Shown here piece by piece: positions 1 through 6,409 of a stretch of DNA of 6,510 nt. The notes beneath the pieces were generated by a model. That model did not search any database. It worked only from the letters and a program-made list of their open reading frames with translations, and was not told the DNA's origin. Where the stretch lies: positions 1-6,510 of the forward strand of contig CALMBJ010000054.1 in the NCBI GenBank assembly GCA_937860175.1, written 5' to 3'. The translations under genes and the position numbers were made by a program. The DNA is from an uncultured Actinomycetes bacterium. GTDB taxonomy: Bacteria > Actinomycetota > Actinomycetes > Nanopelagicales > Nanopelagicaceae. Each line of letters begins with the position of its first letter. Position 1 is the stretch's first letter.

Positions 1-453
1 CGTGTGGCAGAGCTTTGCGGTTTAGATTTGAGCGATATTGATTACGACCGGCAAACAATTCGAGTTCTAGGTAAAGGAAACAAGGAAAGAACTATTCCCT
101 TGGGAAACCCAGCGATGAAAGCTTTGAATGCTTGGTTAAAAGATGGCCGAGAGTCATTGAAGAACTCGCTATCGGGCAACGCGGTTTTCCTAGGTGCACG
201 GGGCAAGCGCATTGATCAGCGCACAGTTCGCACTGTTGTGTATAACGCCCTTGAAGCAATTGAAGGAATCGAACGTATGGGACCACATGCACTGCGACAC
301 TCAGCCGCAACGCACTTACTAGAAGGCGGTGCAGATTTGCGTACAGTGCAGGAAATTTTGGGACATGCATCTTTAGCTACAACTCAGATTTATACCCATG
401 TATCTACGGAGCGATTACAAAAAGCTTTCAAGCAGGCACACCCACGCGCATGA
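1..453 (+). CDS. xerC: Tyrosine recombinase XerC, 3' part (5' end outside window)
   Basis: C-terminal catalytic domain of a chromosomal-dimer-resolution tyrosine recombinase, which with its partner resolves replicated chromosome dimers at the dif site at the septum. The reading frame is open from base 1, and the first codon (CGT, Arg) followed by VAEL matches the family motif GLRVSEL, so that Arg is probably the first catalytic arginine. Numbering from the Val at base 4, the beta-hairpin lysine lies in GKGNKER (23-29), the HALRH box at 95-99 supplies His95 and Arg98, LGHAS gives His121, and TTQIYTH gives the nucleophile Tyr130. All visible active-site residues are therefore present and the 3' end is intact (TGA 451-453). 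The GTG at base 4 is internal, not the start. The N-terminal SAM-like DNA-binding domain is upstream of the window. The stop overlaps the next gene by ATGA, implying translational coupling. XerC rather than XerD is chosen because xerC commonly sits upstream of rpsB in actinobacteria; the sequence alone does not decide between them. Confidence 0.9.
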   Translation, partial: RVAELCGLDLSDIDYDRQTIRVLGKGNKERTIPLGNPAMKALNAWLKDGRESLKNSLSGNAVFLGARGKRIDQRTVRTVVYNALEAIEGIERMGPHALRHSAATHLLEGGADLRTVQEILGHASLATTQIYTHVSTERLQKAFKQAHPRA

Positions 454-1142
454 GAGCATCATTGGTTGTTATTCCCACCTATAACGAAGCAGAAAGTATT
501 GCTGAAGTTCTTGTCGCGTTGAAACCTCTGGATTGTGATGTCCTTGTTATAGATGATGGATCACCCGATGGCACTGCGCAGATTGTGCGAGATCTTGGCA
601 TCGAGGTCATTGAACGCGAAGGCAAATTTGGTCTAGGTAGCGCTTATCGCACCGGCTTTTCAATTGCGATTGATCGTGGCTACACCTACATCATTCAGAT
701 GGATGCCGATGGATCACATCAGGTTGCTGATCTTGAGAAGATGATGGATTGGATTGGTAGCGCTGACTTGATTATCGGATCTCGATGGGTTGCCGATGGT
801 GGGATCGCTAATTGGAGCAAGTTCCGCGAGTACCTTTCAAAATCGGCCAATACATATGCCAACCTGCTACTTTCTTTAGGGGTTAAGGACACAACTTCAG
901 GCTTTCGCATCTACACATCTGCGCTATTGAAAAAAATGGAGATCTCAACAATTCGAAGCGAGGGATACTGTTTCCAAATTGAGATGACCCGCAGGGCGAT
1001 TTCTCGTGGGGGATCGGTTGCTGAAACTCCAATTACCTTTATTGAAAGGGCTCATGGGGTCAGCAAAATGTCCTTCACAATCGCCCTGGAAGCGGTCCTT
1101 CGCATCACAGCTTGGGGAGCCCTGCGCCTAATCGGGCGGTAA
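450..1142 (+). CDS. ppm1: Polyprenol-monophosphate mannosyltransferase (DPM1/Ppm1 catalytic domain, GT2)
   Basis: Family 2 glycosyltransferase of 230 residues that should transfer mannose from GDP-mannose to polyprenyl phosphate, producing the lipid-linked mannose used on the outer face of the membrane for protein O-mannosylation or glycolipid extension. Seen motifs: [10 protein letters not shown] (6-15), DDGSPDGT (35-42), the metal-binding DADGSH (85-90), GSRWVADG (110-117), DTTSGFR (147-153), EGYCFQIEM (171-179) and [12 protein letters not shown] (197-208), a set characteristic of dolichol/polyprenol-phosphate mannose synthases. There is no C-terminal transmembrane segment and no fused apolipoprotein N-acyltransferase domain, unlike mycobacterial Ppm1, so it is the stand-alone soluble or peripheral form. 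The ATG overlaps the xerC stop (ATGA), and no other start fits the conserved N-terminus. Glucose rather than mannose as donor cannot be excluded from sequence, but the overall motif pattern favours mannose. Confidence 0.88.
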   Translation: MRASLVVIPTYNEAESIAEVLVALKPLDCDVLVIDDGSPDGTAQIVRDLGIEVIEREGKFGLGSAYRTGFSIAIDRGYTYIIQMDADGSHQVADLEKMMDWIGSADLIIGSRWVADGGIANWSKFREYLSKSANTYANLLLSLGVKDTTSGFRIYTSALLKKMEISTIRSEGYCFQIEMTRRAISRGGSVAETPITFIERAHGVSKMSFTIALEAVLRITAWGALRLIGR

Positions 1143-1162
1143 TTTCGGTATCTGCGCTCAGG

Positions 1163-1168
1163 TAGGAT
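1163..1168 (+). promoter_or_regulatory. Candidate -10 element (TAGGAT) for rpsB operon
   Basis: TAGGAT fits the TAnnnT core of actinobacterial housekeeping -10 boxes. It would place the transcript start near G1176, one base before the first of a series of leader hairpins. No convincing -35 hexamer is visible 16-18 bases upstream, where the sequence is TAATTT-like and overlaps the end of the mannosyltransferase gene. The agreement between the predicted start and the edge of the structured region is the main support. Confidence 0.4.
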
Positions 1169-1310
1169 TTGCTCTGCACCCATCGAAAGATAGGTGACAT
1201 CTCAGCACTCACCAGCTTCGGCCGGCATAACCACCTCGGTCCACAAGAAATTGTGGTCGGTGATTTTGAGTGCGACGGGCCTAACAAATTGTTTGGCCAT
1301 AAACCGAGCG

Positions 1311-1338
1311 GGTTTTCTTCTGCTGCGCAGAAAAAACC
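1311..1338 (+). promoter_or_regulatory. Hairpin P5 abutting the rpsB ribosome-binding site
   Basis: The arms GGTTTT-C-TTCTGC and GCAGAAAAAACC pair over 12 base pairs with one bulged C and a TGC loop, ending two bases before the Shine-Dalgarno. The 5' arm also pairs with 1301-1305 (AAACC with GGTTT at 1311-1315), so two exclusive structures are possible. It is not an intrinsic terminator on this strand: the T-rich tract is inside the 5' arm and no U-run follows the 3' arm. Confidence 0.5.
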
Positions 1339-1340
1339 TA

Positions 1341-1348
1341 AGAAGGAG
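1341..1348 (+). promoter_or_regulatory. Shine-Dalgarno site of rpsB
   Basis: AGAAGGAG lies nine bases before the ATG at 1358 and settles the rpsB start. The ATG at 1350 is out of frame and too close to the site. The in-frame extension upstream through TTG at 1169 would run through the leader hairpins and has no homology to S2. Confidence 0.85.
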
Positions 1349-1357
1349 TATGCCGTC

Positions 1358-2161
1358 ATGGCAGTTGTAACAATGCGAGAGCTCCTCGACAGCGGAGTCC
1401 ACTTCGGACACCAGACTCGTCGATGGAACCCAAAGATGAAGCGCTTTATTTTCACAGAGCGCAATGGCATCTACATCATCGACATCCAGCAGTCACTTGC
1501 ACTTATCGATTCAGCATATGAATTTGTTAAGGACACTGTTGCTAAGGGTGGCCACGTTTTGTTCGTTGGAACTAAGAAGCAAGCGCATGAGCCAATCATT
1601 AATCACGCAGCACGCGTTGGAATGCCAACAGTGACTGAGCGTTGGTTGGGCGGAATGCTTACAAACTTCCCAACTGTATACAAGCGTATTCAGCGCCTAA
1701 AGGAGCTAGAAGCTCTTGAAGAGAAGAACGATCTGCTTCTAACAAAGAAGGAGCTTCTTGTTCTACGTCGCGAACGCGAAAAACTATTTAAGAACCTCGA
1801 CGGTATCCGCAACATGACCAAGTTGCCTTCAGCGATTTGGGTTGTTGATACCAAGAAGGAGCACCTAGCGGTTCAGGAAGCAAAGAAGTTAGGTATTCCA
1901 GTTATCGCAATCTTGGATACAAACTGCGATCCAGATGAGGTTGATTACAAGATTCCAGGTAACGATGATGCAATCCGTTCAATCGACTTGCTGACACGCG
2001 TTATCACCGATGCAATTGCAGCTGGCCTCAAGGCACGATCTGCAAATGTAAAGGAAGAAGCAAAGTCAGATGCTCCAGCAGCTGTAGCTGCAGGAGAGCC
2101 ATTGGCTGATTGGGAGAAGGAAATTCTCGACGCACCAGCAGCAACAACACCGGAGGCATAA
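1358..2161 (+). CDS. rpsB: 30S ribosomal protein S2
   Basis: Small-subunit protein S2 (267 residues), which binds late at the back of the 30S head-body junction and is needed for S1 association where S1 is present. The start [10 protein letters not shown] aligns with the canonical MATVSMRDML of E. coli. Seen family segments: [15 protein letters not shown] (13-27), LFVGTKKQA (68-76), [11 protein letters not shown] (94-104), a helical, highly charged stretch at about 110-150 (the coiled-coil insertion), and [20 protein letters not shown] (156-175) leading to [17 protein letters not shown] (181-197). The last 35 residues form an Ala/Glu/Pro-rich tail, commonly variable in actinobacterial S2. Lysines are nearly all AAG and alanine is often GCA, a bias fitting high expression. 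It heads the cluster, has its own leader and candidate promoter, and is followed by tsf after one base. Confidence 0.98.
   Translation: MAVVTMRELLDSGVHFGHQTRRWNPKMKRFIFTERNGIYIIDIQQSLALIDSAYEFVKDTVAKGGHVLFVGTKKQAHEPIINHAARVGMPTVTERWLGGMLTNFPTVYKRIQRLKELEALEEKNDLLLTKKELLVLRREREKLFKNLDGIRNMTKLPSAIWVVDTKKEHLAVQEAKKLGIPVIAILDTNCDPDEVDYKIPGNDDAIRSIDLLTRVITDAIAAGLKARSANVKEEAKSDAPAAVAAGEPLADWEKEILDAPAATTPEA
2152..2156 (+). promoter_or_regulatory. Shine-Dalgarno site of tsf inside rpsB
   Basis: GGAGG lies within the last sense codons of rpsB, six bases before a TTG start at 2163. The strong site and ideal spacing support TTG as the real initiation codon and imply that ribosomes finishing rpsB re-initiate on tsf. 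Confidence 0.85.
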
Positions 2162-2162
2162 A

Positions 2163-2993
2163 TTGGCTAACTACACAGCTGAAGATGTAAAGAAGCTTCG
2201 TGAAGCAACTGCAGCAGGAATGCTCGATTGCAAGAAGGCTTTAGATGAGGCAGAAGGCGACTACAACAAGGCGCTAGACATCATTCGCGTTAAGGGCCTT
2301 AAGGGCATTACAAAGCGCGAGGGTCGTCTGACTTCAAATGGTGCAGTTGTTGCAAAGGTCGAGGGCAACCTTGGCGTAATGCTTGAACTGAACTGCGAAA
2401 CAGATTTCGTTGCAAAGGGTGAGCGCTTCGTGGCACTTGCAGATGAGCTTCTTGCACATCTACAAAATGCACAATCTGATTCACTAGAAGCTTTCCTTGC
2501 TTCAACAATGGCTAATGGAAACACTGTTCAGGCAACTGTTGATGAGGCAAATGCAACTATGGGCGAGAAGATTGAAGTTCGCCGCATTGCAGTTATCAAG
2601 GATTCACCAGTTGGCATCTACTTGCACCGTACAAGCCCAGATCTACCACCACAGGTTGGTGTATTGGTTGAGCTTGTTAAGGATGCAGCTGAAGTTGGCA
2701 AGGACATCGCACAGCACATTGCAGCATTTGCTCCGCAGTTTGTTAATCGTGAAGATGTTCCAGCTGACTTAATCGAAAACGAGCGCCGTATCGCAGAAGA
2801 GACAGCGCGCGAAGAGGGTAAGCCTGAGGCTTCACTTTCAAAGATCATCGAAGGCCGCGTGACTGGTTTTGTTAAGGAAGTTTCCTTGATCGAGCAGTCA
2901 TTCGCTAAGGATGCAAAGAAGACTGTTAAGCAGATCCTCGACGAGGCGGGAACAGCTGTTAAGGCCTTCCATCGCTTCCGCGTGGGTCAATAA
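2163..2993 (+). CDS. tsf: Translation elongation factor Ts (TTG start)
   Basis: Guanine-nucleotide exchange factor that releases GDP from EF-Tu so that it can reload with GTP. The protein has 276 residues, close to the usual 270-285. The N-terminal UBA-like domain spans about 1-54 (TAEDVKKLREATAAGMLDCK, then the IIRVKGL segment), followed by the EF-Tu contact motif TDFVAKGERF at 80-89 and a core domain. The carboxyl part has FVNREDVPADLIENER and ends LIEQSFAKDAKKTV...FHRFRVGQ, the family's normal C-terminus. The start is TTG, not ATG: the family's conserved MANYTAEDV begins exactly there, the codon follows GGAGG by six bases, and the next in-frame Met (residue 20) would delete half of the UBA domain. 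The gene starts one base after the rpsB stop, so it is probably translationally coupled to S2. Every lysine codon I read is AAG. Confidence 0.97.
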   Translation: MANYTAEDVKKLREATAAGMLDCKKALDEAEGDYNKALDIIRVKGLKGITKREGRLTSNGAVVAKVEGNLGVMLELNCETDFVAKGERFVALADELLAHLQNAQSDSLEAFLASTMANGNTVQATVDEANATMGEKIEVRRIAVIKDSPVGIYLHRTSPDLPPQVGVLVELVKDAAEVGKDIAQHIAAFAPQFVNREDVPADLIENERRIAEETAREEGKPEASLSKIIEGRVTGFVKEVSLIEQSFAKDAKKTVKQILDEAGTAVKAFHRFRVGQ

Positions 2994-2995
2994 GG

Positions 2996-3021
2996 ACTAG
3001 GTCGGATCGCTTAGACTTAGT
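2996..3021 (+). other. Intercistronic hairpin between tsf and pyrH
   Basis: ACTAGGTC (2996-3003) pairs with GACTTAGT (3014-3021) over eight positions including one G.U, with a ten-base loop. No U-run follows, so it is unlikely to be an intrinsic terminator. It could be an RNA-processing or stability element separating the highly expressed rpsB-tsf part from pyrH and beyond. The same gap holds TATCAT (3031-3036), a possible -10 box for an internal promoter, but I find no convincing -35 for it. Confidence 0.3.
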
Positions 3022-3044
3022 ACAACGAACTATCATCAGAAGGT

Positions 3045-3050
3045 AAGGAG
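3045..3050 (+). promoter_or_regulatory. Shine-Dalgarno site of pyrH
   Basis: AAGGAG lies five bases before the ATG at 3056 and fixes the pyrH start. Confidence 0.85.
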
Positions 3051-3055
3051 CACTC

Positions 3056-3778
3056 ATGCCCGGTACAAGAGGAACGTATCGGAGAGTGCTCCTTAAACTT
3101 TCTGGAGAAGTTTTTGGTGGAGAAAAGGGCATCGGTGTTGATCCCGATGTTGTGCAAGATATTGCTCGTCAGATCGCAGATGTAGCTCGTTCCGGAGTAC
3201 AGGTCGCAATCGTTGTTGGTGGTGGAAACTACTTCCGTGGAGCAGAGCTCTCACAGCGTGGCATGGATCGCGCGCGTGCTGACTACATGGGAATGCTTGG
3301 AACGGTGATGAACTGTTTGGCACTTCAAGATTTTCTCGAAAAAGAGGGTGTTGCAACCCGTGTTCAAACCGCAATCACAATGGGTCAGGTCGCAGAGCCA
3401 TACATTCCACTTCGCGCAATCCGCCACCTTGAAAAGGGTCGCGTTGTAATTTTTGGTGCAGGTGCCGGAATGCCATTCTTTACGACAGACACAGTGTCTG
3501 CACAACGCGCCCTTGAAATCGGCGCCGAAGCGCTTCTGCTAGCAAAGAGTGGAGTCGATGGTGTCTACAGCGCAGATCCCAAGAAGGATCCACAAGCAAC
3601 TAAGTACGACACAATTACCTACAGCGAGGTTTTGTCTAAGTCACTTGCTGTTGCAGATGCTGCAGCCTTTGCTTTGTGCCGCGAAAACAAGTTACCAATC
3701 GTTGTCTTTGATTTAATGAAAAATGGAAATATTGGCCGTGCCGTTCGCGGTGAAGTAATTGGAACTCTCGTCGCATAA
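3056..3778 (+). CDS. pyrH: Uridylate kinase (UMP kinase)
   Basis: Cytosolic bacterial UMP kinase of the amino-acid-kinase fold, hexameric in known members, converting UMP plus ATP to UDP plus ADP; typically activated by GTP and inhibited by UTP. The protein has 240 residues, normal for the family. Seen: KLSGE near the N-terminus (14-18) for phosphate binding, [10 protein letters not shown] (53-62), the [11 protein letters not shown] segment (76-86) that contacts UMP and the effector region, [16 protein letters not shown] (134-149) at the UMP/ATP site, [11 protein letters not shown] (169-179) at the nucleotide pocket, and [16 protein letters not shown] (218-233) near the C-terminus. The start is supported by the AAGGAG site and by the common length. 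It lies 62 bases after tsf and 40 before frr, in the order usual for many bacteria. It supplies UDP for RNA, CTP (used by CdsA downstream) and sugar nucleotides. Confidence 0.97.
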   Translation: MPGTRGTYRRVLLKLSGEVFGGEKGIGVDPDVVQDIARQIADVARSGVQVAIVVGGGNYFRGAELSQRGMDRARADYMGMLGTVMNCLALQDFLEKEGVATRVQTAITMGQVAEPYIPLRAIRHLEKGRVVIFGAGAGMPFFTTDTVSAQRALEIGAEALLLAKSGVDGVYSADPKKDPQATKYDTITYSEVLSKSLAVADAAAFALCRENKLPIVVFDLMKNGNIGRAVRGEVIGTLVA

Positions 3779-3803
3779 GCGATGAGATAGATGCAAAAGC
3801 GGT

Positions 3804-3811
3804 AAGAGGAG
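3804..3811 (+). promoter_or_regulatory. Shine-Dalgarno site of frr
   Basis: AAGAGGAG seven bases before the ATG at 3819. The rest of the 40-base gap after pyrH shows no hairpin or terminator, fitting co-transcription. Confidence 0.8.
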
Positions 3812-3818
3812 TAGAGAA

Positions 3819-4382
3819 ATGGCAGATGTAGCAAGCGCCCTGAAGGACGCTGAAACCAAGATGAATAAAGCGGTTGAGGTTGCTAAAGATGATTTCGCAA
3901 CAATCCGCACAGGTCGCGCACATCCATCTCTGTTTAACAAGGTCATGGTTGATTACTACGGCACTTACACCGCGCTTTCTCAATTGGCAACGATTCAGGT
4001 TCCAGAGGCGCGCATGGCTTTAATTTCTCCATTTGATAAGGGCGCGATGGCATCGATCGAAAAGGCGATTCGCGAATCAGATTTAGGGGTAAACCCGGGC
4101 AATGATGGCTCAGTTATCCGCGTTAACTTTCCGCAACTTACAGAAGAGCGCCGCAAGGAGTACATCAAAGTTGTAAAGACCAAGGCTGAGGATTCAAAGA
4201 TCTCAATGCGAAATATCCGTCGTGCGGCTAAAGAGGCGATGGAAAAGCTAGAAAAAGATGGCGATATTGGAAAAGATGATTTAGCGCGAGGTGAAAAAGA
4301 GCTTGAAAAGATCACCGCAGATCATGTTGCAAAGATCGATGAATTACTCAAGCACAAAGAGGTTGAACTCCTAGAGGTCTAG
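3819..4382 (+). CDS. frr: Ribosome recycling factor
   Basis: With EF-G, this factor splits the post-termination ribosome for a new round of initiation. The protein has 187 residues (family about 185). It begins with the first helix of the long three-helix bundle (about 1-30), then IRTGRAHPSLFN (29-40) at the hinge to the beta-rich domain II (about 31-105), with PEARMALISPFDK at 62-74 and NDGSVIRVNFPQLTEERR (95-112). The bundle resumes with the two long helices of 106-187, including MRNIRRAAKE (130-139), which carries the conserved arginines that contact 23S rRNA. Nothing is truncated. Lysine codons are mixed AAA/AAG, unlike rpsB and tsf. The TAG stop overlaps the Shine-Dalgarno of cdsA (AGGGG at 4381-4385), so cdsA is probably read from the same message. 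Confidence 0.97.
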   Translation: MADVASALKDAETKMNKAVEVAKDDFATIRTGRAHPSLFNKVMVDYYGTYTALSQLATIQVPEARMALISPFDKGAMASIEKAIRESDLGVNPGNDGSVIRVNFPQLTEERRKEYIKVVKTKAEDSKISMRNIRRAAKEAMEKLEKDGDIGKDDLARGEKELEKITADHVAKIDELLKHKEVELLEV

Positions 4383-4392
4383 GGGCTCACAT

Positions 4393-5238
4393 ATGTCAGA
4401 TCTGCACTCGATCGTTGATGCCATCAATAAGAAGGCTGGGCGAAAGCTGCTGCCATCTATTGGCGTCGGCTTGTCGTTGATCGCACTCGTTTGGTTTGCA
4501 CTTTCTTATCAACGCGTCATCTTCGCATTTGTGGTTGCCATCGCTGTCATCTTGGGTGTGCGCGAATTAGTTCGTGCATTTACCGCGCGCGGAATCGTAA
4601 TTTCATTTAATGGTTTGACTCTGGCTGCTATTGGATTGTCATACGCTGCATGGGTTGGGGGAGTTGCAGGTCTTGCAATAGCAACCGCAATCGCCTTCCC
4701 ATTACTTCTGATTCGCGCATTGCTACAAGGTCCAGAGGGTTTTGTTGCAAAAGCAACGGCGACAACTTTTGGTCTTTTATACCTGCCTTTCTTGGCTGGC
4801 TTTTTAATTCTCTTGGCTCGACCAAGTACTGGTTTTCAACGTGTAATGACCTTTGTCGTTTTGGTGGGATGCAATGACACCTTCGGCTACATAGTCGGAG
4901 TACTCCTCGGAAAACATCCACTAGTTCCAAAGATTTCTCCTAAGAAAACCTGGGAAGGTTTAGCTGGTTCATTGATCTTTACCATGATCGGTGGAGCCTT
5001 AGCCTTTAACTACATCATGGATATGCATTGGTGGATCGGCATAATCGTTGGCTTGATGATTGTTTTCACCGCAACCTGCGGAGATTTAATTGAAAGCGCC
5101 ATGAAGCGAGATTTGAGCTTGAAGGATATGGGCACCTTGCTACCCGGTCATGGCGGCATGTTAGATCGTTTGGATTCTGTAGTTTTATCAGCCCCTGCTA
5201 TGTGGCTGGCCCTTGAACTTGTGAAGCACTTCTTATGA
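4393..5238 (+). CDS. cdsA: Phosphatidate cytidylyltransferase (CDP-diglyceride synthase)
   Basis: Integral membrane enzyme that makes CDP-diacylglycerol from phosphatidic acid and CTP, the branch point for cardiolipin, phosphatidylglycerol and phosphatidylinositol. The protein has 281 residues. Hydrophobic segments are seen at about 22-38, 41-57, 74-90, 91-111, 124-142, 151-172, 191-208, 214-228 and 262-278; the exact number of spanning helices is uncertain. The family signature is complete at 235-261: S235, K238-R239, K244-D245, then PGHGG (251-255) and DRLD (258-261). Also seen are NDTFGY (161-166) and ISPKKTWEG (181-189), which line the metal and CTP site. The first 20 residues are polar and probably cytosolic. 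Start ATG 4393 lies seven bases after AGGGG, which overlaps the frr stop. The stop overlaps rlmN by ATGA. Confidence 0.96.
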   Translation: MSDLHSIVDAINKKAGRKLLPSIGVGLSLIALVWFALSYQRVIFAFVVAIAVILGVRELVRAFTARGIVISFNGLTLAAIGLSYAAWVGGVAGLAIATAIAFPLLLIRALLQGPEGFVAKATATTFGLLYLPFLAGFLILLARPSTGFQRVMTFVVLVGCNDTFGYIVGVLLGKHPLVPKISPKKTWEGLAGSLIFTMIGGALAFNYIMDMHWWIGIIVGLMIVFTATCGDLIESAMKRDLSLKDMGTLLPGHGGMLDRLDSVVLSAPAMWLALELVKHFL

Positions 5239-6365
5239 GCGGAAAAGTGCCTGAGATAAACCTTGTTTTTGATGAGCCGGTACAGCGCAAAAAAGCCCCC
5301 AAGCACCTTGCCGACTTCGCACCCGCTGACCGAAAAGCATTTGCCAAGGAGTTAGGTTTTGAGCCATTCCGCGCGAGTCAGGTTGCTAATCATTACTTTT
5401 CACACTTATCTAACAATCCAGATGAGTGGACAGATATTCCAGCTGACCAACGCCAGGCGATAGCTGATGCATTAACTCCGAAGATGAGTGAACTCGTGAC
5501 AACTCGCACGACAGATAACGGCATGACCCGGAAAGATTTGTGGAAGTTACATGATGGCGTTTTAGTTGAGAGCGTACTGATGCGTTACACAGATCGAGTA
5601 ACGGTTTGCATCTCCTCCCAAGCCGGCTGCGGAATGAACTGCCCATTTTGCGCAACGGGTCAGGCGGGCTTAACTCGCAATCTTTCAGCCGCTGAGATCA
5701 CCGATCAGATCGTTGCCGCCGCTCGTGCATGTGCAAATGGTGAGCTTCCTGGTGGTCCAACTCGACTTTCAAATATTGTGTTTATGGGAATGGGCGAACC
5801 ACTCGCAAATTACAACGCAGTTGTTAGAACCCTTCGTAACATCACAGATCCAAATCCAGATGGACTTGGTATCAGTGCCCGTTCGGTAACTGTTTCTACA
5901 GTGGGCTTAGTTAATGGAATTGAAAAGTTGATGGATGAGGGTATTAGCTGCACCTTGGCAGTTTCCTTGCACACCCCTGATGATGAGCTGCGAGACACCT
6001 TGGTTCCGATTAACAATCGTTTTAATGTCCGCGAGGTTTTGGCGGCAGCTGATGCGTATGAAAAGAAGACGGGCCGTCGATACTCAATTGAGTACGCCTT
6101 GATCCGTGACATTAATGATCAATCTTGGCGCTCCGATCTATTGGGACGTTTACTGAAAAACCGAAACGCCCACGTTAATTTGATTCCTCTCAACCCAACC
6201 CCAGGTTCCAAATGGACAGCATCACGTCGCGAGGATGAAGCGGAGTTTGTGCGAATTCTTGAAAGTTATGGAGTCCCCGTCACGGTTCGCGATACTCGCG
6301 GACGTGAAATCGATGGGGCGTGTGGCCAATTAGCGGCTGCGGAAAAAGGTAAACCGGTCGCCTAA
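5235..6365 (+). CDS. rlmN: Dual-specificity 23S rRNA (A2503) / tRNA (A37) C2-methyltransferase RlmN
   Basis: Radical-SAM enzyme that methylates C2 of adenosine 2503 in the peptidyl-transferase centre of 23S rRNA and, in E. coli, adenosine 37 of some tRNAs. The protein has 376 residues. After an accessory N-terminal region with the usual FRASQV and WTDIPADQR segments, it has VESVLM (111-116, with the conserved Glu112), the iron-sulfur motif C132-x3-C136-x2-C139, GMGEP (185-189) for SAM binding, [10 protein letters not shown] (217-226), [10 protein letters not shown] (241-250) and IPLNPTPGS (317-325). Cys125 and Cys363 (in DGACGQL) occupy the places of E. coli Cys118 and Cys355, the latter being the methyl-carrying cysteine, so the full mechanism is conserved. 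I call RlmN rather than the resistance paralogue Cfr because of context and the housekeeping setting. The start overlaps the cdsA stop. No clear terminator follows the TAA at 6363. Confidence 0.96.
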   Translation: MSGKVPEINLVFDEPVQRKKAPKHLADFAPADRKAFAKELGFEPFRASQVANHYFSHLSNNPDEWTDIPADQRQAIADALTPKMSELVTTRTTDNGMTRKDLWKLHDGVLVESVLMRYTDRVTVCISSQAGCGMNCPFCATGQAGLTRNLSAAEITDQIVAAARACANGELPGGPTRLSNIVFMGMGEPLANYNAVVRTLRNITDPNPDGLGISARSVTVSTVGLVNGIEKLMDEGISCTLAVSLHTPDDELRDTLVPINNRFNVREVLAAADAYEKKTGRRYSIEYALIRDINDQSWRSDLLGRLLKNRNAHVNLIPLNPTPGSKWTASRREDEAEFVRILESYGVPVTVRDTRGREIDGACGQLAAAEKGKPVA

Positions 6366-6396
6366 ATTACGACTAGTTACTTCTAGGGCCAATTGC

Positions 6397-6402
6397 TAGG
6401 CT
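6397..6402 (+). promoter_or_regulatory. Candidate -10 element (TAGGCT) giving a leaderless aldehyde dehydrogenase mRNA
   Basis: TAGGCT fits TAnnnT and ends seven bases before the ATG at 6410, the normal distance from a -10 box to a transcript start. The message would then begin at or next to the start codon. No proper Shine-Dalgarno precedes the ATG, which agrees with this. No good -35 is seen. Leaderless genes are common in actinobacteria. Confidence 0.45.
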
Positions 6403-6409
6403 CTGTCGC

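Larger units (their letters stand above)
1176..1348 (+). promoter_or_regulatory. Structured 5' leader of rpsB (candidate ribosomal-protein leader RNA)
   Basis: This covers most of the 215-base gap before rpsB and contains five stem-loops found by eye. P1 is 1177-1184 with 1189-1196 (8 positions, one C.A mismatch, GAAA loop). P2 is 1212-1216 with 1221-1225 (one A.C mismatch, UUCG loop). P3 is 1241-1246 with 1251-1256 (perfect, GAAA loop), extended across an internal loop by 1232-1235 with 1259-1262. P4 is 1278-1285 with 1291-1298 (one U.U mismatch). P5 is 1311-1323 with 1327-1338 (12 pairs, C1317 bulged, three-base loop). The Shine-Dalgarno follows at once. It is known that E. coli S2 represses rpsB-tsf translation through the rpsB leader; that this element does the same is inference. 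I do not recognise a known riboswitch class in it. Confidence 0.5.

Noticed and set aside
1..453. Phage or integron integrase instead of housekeeping XerC
   Set aside because: There are no att-like repeats, tRNA or phage genes nearby, and the gene overlaps a conserved chromosomal gene beside rpsB-tsf, the usual xerC setting.
1125..1150. Possible terminator at the end of the mannosyltransferase gene (CGCC/GGCG, 4 bp)
   Set aside because: The stem is very short, lies within the coding end and has no T-run after it.
1176..1340. Known riboswitch (c-di-GMP, TPP, SAM or cobalamin) in the rpsB gap
   Set aside because: The GAAA-capped hairpins superficially recall the c-di-GMP-I fold, but the conserved core sequences of these classes are not seen.
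1169..1357. In-frame open extension of rpsB back to TTG at 1169 (63 extra codons)
   Set aside because: It has no S2 homology, overlaps the hairpin-rich leader, and the ATG at 1358 has an excellent Shine-Dalgarno and matches the family N-terminus.
1105..1470. Minus-strand open frame across the rpsB leader
   Set aside because: It overlaps the start of rpsB, has no recognisable domain and no ribosome site; other minus-strand frames in the window are similar shadows of real genes.
2497..2772. Plus-strand open frame inside tsf in another frame
   Set aside because: Low-complexity Leu/Gln-rich translation typical of an off-frame reading of an Ala/Val-rich gene.
6385..6404. AGGGCC/GGCTCT dyad before the aldehyde dehydrogenase as rlmN terminator or operator
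   Set aside because: Six pairs including one G.U with an eight-base loop and no T-run; too weak to call and it overlaps the better-supported -10 box.
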